The notes beneath the pieces were generated by a model. It saw only the letters and a list, made by a program, of their open reading frames with translations. It did not search any database and was not told the DNA's origin. Shown here piece by piece: positions 31,001-37,000 of a stretch of 64,000 nt of DNA (positions are counted from its first letter, which is position 1; each line of letters begins with the position of its first letter). Origin of the DNA: an uncultured Flavobacteriaceae bacterium (GTDB lineage Bacteria > Bacteroidota > Bacteroidia > Flavobacteriales > Flavobacteriaceae); NCBI GenBank assembly GCA_943788165.1, contig CALSPF010000001.1, forward strand, positions 62,001 through 126,000, given 5' to 3'. Position numbers and translations under genes: made by a program.

Positions 31001-34000
31001 TAGTCAAGACGTCAAAAATGGGCTCTACATTAGTCACTTTTAGTGTGTTTGAATCAGCACCAACATATTTATATGAAGAAGAACTTGGCGTTCGATACCT
31101 TAATCTCATATAATCACCACCTGTATATTCTTGCCATTTTGTTTCAAAGTAATACCATTGATCCGAGGTCAAAGAAACATTAACAGTTGAACTACCACAA
31201 CATGGTCTAAAAATTATTGGGACTCCATCTATCCAAAGTGCACTTCCATCATCTGATGATATTTCAAAAGTATATGTACCTGTTTCTTGAGCTTGAAACC
31301 AACCATAATGTAATACAGCATAATATGAACTACTCCAATGAGGTGCTCTCCCATCAATAAAACCAGCACTTGAATAAGCCTCTGTTTCTCCACTATGAGT
31401 TAAAGTGGTTCCTGAATAATTGGTGTCTAACATCGCCTCTAATTCAGTTACACTATTTGCCAATCCGCTGTATGTGTATCCATCGAAGGTTGAATTACTA
31501 CCGTTCCCGTTGTGCGTTTTATACGATTTGTAATTAATGTATCCTTCTCCACTTTGAGAAGATGATGAAAGCCCAAAAACACTTGTTCCTAGGGGTACAT
31601 TTTCGTCCACAAACGGATAGGCAAAGTTAATGCCCGTTGGAGGTTCATTGGTGTCGGACACAGTAAGGGTAAAGGCCTCGAAATAGTTTGCAATCCCATC
31701 CGTAACTTTCAAGTAGATGTTGTAACTACTTTTTATTTCATAATCAAAAGTTCCACTGGTTACAAGGCTCGTTCCGCTAACAATAAAACTACCGTTGTCT
31801 TCATCTAAGGTTCCTGTACTCGTTGCTAGACTAAAAATGTGGTTATTGAAATTGGCGTCTACATTCACTGCCGTTAGAGTAGCGATGGCCGTTCCAGCCG
31901 AAGTATCTTCTTGGAATACAGTATTGCTCAGGTCAATATCTGTTGGGGCACTTATATCCGTGATTACTATGGTGAACGAACTAGTAAAAGTATTTACGCC
32001 ATCATTTACACCAACATTCACTAATAGGTAGGGTGAGGCTTCATAATCAACCGTTCCATTGACAATTAGTTGTGTTCCAGACACGGTTACACTAGTATTG
32101 TCACGTCCAATATCACCGAGGCCGTCAACCATACTAAAAGTGTGGGTATTGTTACTATCTTGATCAACAACGGCTAAGTTAGCTATGAGTGTTCCGATGG
32201 CTGCATTCTCCTCGACCAATAGATCACTTGTGCTTGTTGAGAGGGAAGAAGCATTGGTTATGGCGGCATAGTTTTGGGCAACTTCTTCTTGCGTTAATTT
32301 TGAACCATAGATGAGTAATGATTGAATTTGCCCATTAAAGAATGTGCTAGAACCAGCCCAGTCTCCATTTTCCGATCCTCGTGCTGCAAGATAGAAATAG
32401 TCATTTAAAAATGTCGCATTATTTGTTGAGGTTGAATTCTGGAACTGTTGATTGAATTCCCTAATCGTCCCATTAACATAAGCTAAACGTCCGCTAGGAT
32501 CAGAAATAACACTGAATATATTGGTGCTCGTATGCCAATTTGATCCAACATTTGCCCAATAGTTTCTTGGTCCAATCCCAGAATTATGATTAGTGTGATG
32601 TTCATTCAATGAAAATGAAAAGCCATTAGTATGCATTGCTAATCCGAAACCACTCAAATTACTGTTCCAATTTGCGGAGTGTTCGTAGGCCATTCCATGT
32701 ATTGACGTGTTTTCTGATTTTAAATAAACTTGAACAGAAATCTGGTTATACCCGCGAAGATCTAAAGTAGAAGAGCTTCTAGTCAAGTCATTTATTCCAT
32801 CAAAATCGAAGTAGCCCGCTGTATTATATGTAGCTCCATGAATTGTAAAATGATTCCCATTTCCACTCAAGTCATTCCATGTGTTACCACTGCCTGAATA
32901 CGAGTTTGGATTGGAAGCATCTAAATGTAAAATTAGATCAGTTGTTTTTATACCAGTATTAGTACTACTGCCAGTAGTAACAATAATTTCTGTAGGCGCT
33001 TCGTTGGTATCGGAAACCGTGAGCGTAAATGCTTCTTCATAGCTTGTTAGTCCGTCGGTTACGCTCAAGTAGATGTTGTAACTTTTTTTGGTTTCAAAGT
33101 CAAAGGTGCCATTGCTGACCAAACTTGTTCCGTTAATGCTAAAGTGACTATTGTCGTCATCTTGCGCATCTCCGCTATTGATCAAAGTATAGGTGTGGGT
33201 TGCACTTGTGTCTGGGTCAACAACAGTTAGACTTGCAATCGTAGTTCCCGAAACGATGTCTTCTAAAAAGGCGCTACTACTTAAGCTAATGTCAGAAGGG
33301 ACACCTTCATTTACATCATTTACATTTACTGTGAATGCTTTTGAAAAGGTGCTGTTACCATCACTTGCTTGAACATAAATGTTAAGAGATGAAGTAGTCT
33401 CAAAATCAATGTTACTTGCAACCAACAGTTGGGTGTCTGAAACAGTGAAAAATGAATTATGCTGATCATTGGATCCATTACCATTAACTAAACTAAAAGT
33501 GAAATCTGTAGTGTCAGAATCAGTTGCTGTAAGTGTTGCAGCAACTGTTCCTATTGAAACTTCTTCGTTGATTGAAATGGTATTTGTGGATATAGACATT
33601 GAGGTATTACCATTAAAATAATTATAACTATCTATAATTTCTTGTTCGGAAAGAGCTCTATCATAGATCAAAGCAGCTTTTATTTTACCCTTCTGGTATT
33701 CGCTTCCAAGAGTTTTGGAGATTTGTATATCTGAATTAAGAACATTATGTCCAGATGGGGTGTCCTGACCTGCTAAAATTCCATTTACCCAAACTGATCT
33801 GGTAGTTCCATCAAATTTTGCAACAATAAACAACCAATTATTTAAACTAACTTGGTTAGAAATAGGGCCTAGATCATTACCCCACCAATAATGACTAAAA
33901 GCATAAGAACCTCCCATAGTTCTTAGAGCATTAGATTTATTGGAAGAACCATAACCACCGATAGAAATAAACCCATTACGATCACCCCATTGAGGTTGAT

Positions 34001-37000
34001 TAACATATACAACGAGGGTATAGTTTGAGTTACCTATGGGTATATTATTACCATTGGTTTTTGAAAAATAACCATTGTTGCCAGTATTAAAAAATTTTCC
34101 GCCCGAATCAAAACTTATACTTCCAGCATTTTGCAAACTAACATCATTATTATTTCCACTTAAATCATTCCATGTGTTTCCTGTTCCAGAATATGAATTA
34201 GAATCTGCAGCGTCAAGATGTAAAACTAATCCATCGGTCACCACACTCGCTACCTCAAATCCAATATCAGTTATGGGTTCTAACACATTAGTAACTGAAA
34301 TAGTAAATGCTTTCTCAAAGTCTGAAGTCCCATCACTTACTTTTAGATAAATATTATAACTTGTTTTAGTCTCATAGTCAAGTGTTGTGCTTGTAAAAAG
34401 TAACGTTCCGCTTATTGTAAAGCTTCCATTATCGTCGTCTTGACTATCACCGCTATTGGCTAAACTAAAGCTGTGTATGTCTGTGGGATCTTGATCTGTT
34501 GTGGTAATAGTAGCTAAAGCTGATCCAGATGCAATACCTTCTAAGAAGGCTGTATTGCTTAAAGCAATATTGGTAGGCGTGTCATTTGCATCGTTAACAG
34601 CAATGGTAAATGTTTTAGAATAGGTTGCTGACCCATCGGATGTTTGAATAACGACACTATAACTGCTTTGGGTTTCAAAATCAAGTACCGCAGCGGTGAC
34701 TAAGTTAGCACCACTAATGGAGAAATTAGCATTATCGCTCCCACCACCAACAAGGGTATAGGTAAATATATTTCCATTATCGGCATCTGTAGTGCTTAAT
34801 CCCCCAACAACAGTTCCTGAAGCAAGGTTTTCATCAACAGCGTTAGCAGATAGGCTGATGTCAGTAGGCGTGTCATTTGCATTGTTTACAGCAATGGTAA
34901 ATGTTTTAGAGTACGTACTCGACCCATCGGATGTTTGAATAACGACACTATAACTGCTTTTGGTTTCAAAATCTAGCTCAGCAGCAGTGACTAAGTTAGT
35001 ACCACTAATGGAGAAATTAGCATTATCGCTCCCACCACCCACAAGGGTGTAGATGAAGTTGTCTCCACTATCGGCATCTGTAGTGCTTAATCCCCCAACA
35101 ACAGTTCCCGAAGCAAGGTTTTCATCAACAGCGTTATCAGATAGGGCGATATCAGTTGGCGTATCATTCGCATTGTTTACAGCAATGCTAAACGTTTTAG
35201 AGTACGTACTCAACCCATCGGATGTTTGAATAACGACGCTATAACTGCTTTTGGTTTCAAAATCAAGTACCGCAGCAGTGACTAAGTTAGCACCACTAAT
35301 GGAGAAATTAGCATTATCGCTCCCACCACCAACAAGAGTATAGGTAAATGTATTTCCGTTATCGGCATCTGTAGTGCTTAATCCCCCAACAACAGTTCCC
35401 GAGGCAAGGTTCTCATCAACAGCGGAGGCAGATAAAGTAATATCTGAAGGCACTTCGTTTACGTCATTAACAGTAATGGTAAAAGCTTCCTGGTAGGAGT
35501 TTGTTCCATCGGATGTTTGCACACGAATATTGTAACTGCTTTTGGTTTCATGGTCAAAAACAGCAGCGGTGAGTAAATCGGTACCGCTCCCTTGATTTTG
35601 AGAAGTTGGAGCAATAGTTCCTGCAACCCAATCAGAAGAAGCATTCATATTGTCAAGCGTAGCTGTATTCCCATTTCCACTTGCATCAGTCAGTGTGTTA
35701 CCAGTCCCTTCATTCATCTTGAAATATCCAACTAAATTGTCAGAAGATAAATAGTTGCCCCCATTAGCGCTAGCATCTAAACCACTTCCTGCATTGTATA
35801 AAGCAGTAATCTCTGCTGCAGTTAATGCCTCGTCCCAAACGGCTACTTCATCAATAAGTCCTCTGAAGTAATTATAGGGAGAGTGTGTTTGGTTTCCTCC
35901 AATTGTAAACATTCCGGTTGAAGAATGATTGCCCTCGTCATTTCCTGTACTGTATTCAGTTCCGTTGAAATACATACGCATTGAACCATTGTCATATACA
36001 GCAACTACATGTTGCCAAACATTAGGCAATACATTCACACCAGTCTGCCATCTACCACCAGTATGCCCCATAGAAAGCTGAAGGCTTCCAGACTCAATAA
36101 TTAACATCCGATCCCAATGGCCATCTTCCATACCAAAAATCACTTGCCAACCACTTGTTCCTGTTGGCTTAATCCACCCCGACCATGTTGTGAAGGGCAT
36201 TACATTCCTATCGGCATCAATACTTGTTGTAACATGATCATTTGATCCATCAAAGTCAAGGGCATATGATCCCCCTGAACCTCCGCTGATAGAGAAACTT
36301 GTATTATCATCAGAGCCCACACCATCAACTAGGGTATAGGTGAAGGTGTCTCCACTATCAACATCTGTAGTGGTTAATCCACCTACAGTAGTCCCAATAG
36401 TAATATTTTCGTCTACAGCGTTAGCAGATAGGGCGATATCAGTTGGCGTGTCATTTGCATTGTTTATAGTAATGCCAAACGTTTTAGAGTACGTACTCGA
36501 CCCATCGGATGTTTGAATAACGACGCTATAACTGCTTTTGGTTTCAAAATCAAGTACCGCAGCGGTGACTAAGTTAGCACCACTAATGGTGAAATTAGCA
36601 TTATCGCTCCCACCACCCACAAGGGTGTAGGTAAATGTATTTCCATTATCGGCATCTGTAGTGCTTAACCCCCCAACAACAGTTCCCGAGGCAAGGTTCT
36701 CATCAACAGCGGAGGCAGATAAAGTAATATCTGAAGGCACTTCGTTTACGTCATTAACAGTAATGGTAAAAGCTTCCTGGTAGGAGTTTGTTCCGTCTGA
36801 TGTTTGCACACGAATATTGTAACTGCTTTTGGTTTCAAAGTCTAGAGCAGTATTGGTTAATAGATTGGCTCCGCTAATGGAGAAACGATCATTGTCGGCA
36901 GATTCGTCTCCAGAGACAATGGTATAGGTGAAGCTATCGCTACTATCGGCATCGGTCGTGGTAAATCCACCTATAGTGGTTCCATTAGCGACGTTTTCGT

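Noticed and set aside
22285..36750. Regularly spaced repeats considered as a CRISPR array
   Set aside because: The 97-residue period is in frame, coding and much too long; no cas genes occur in the window.
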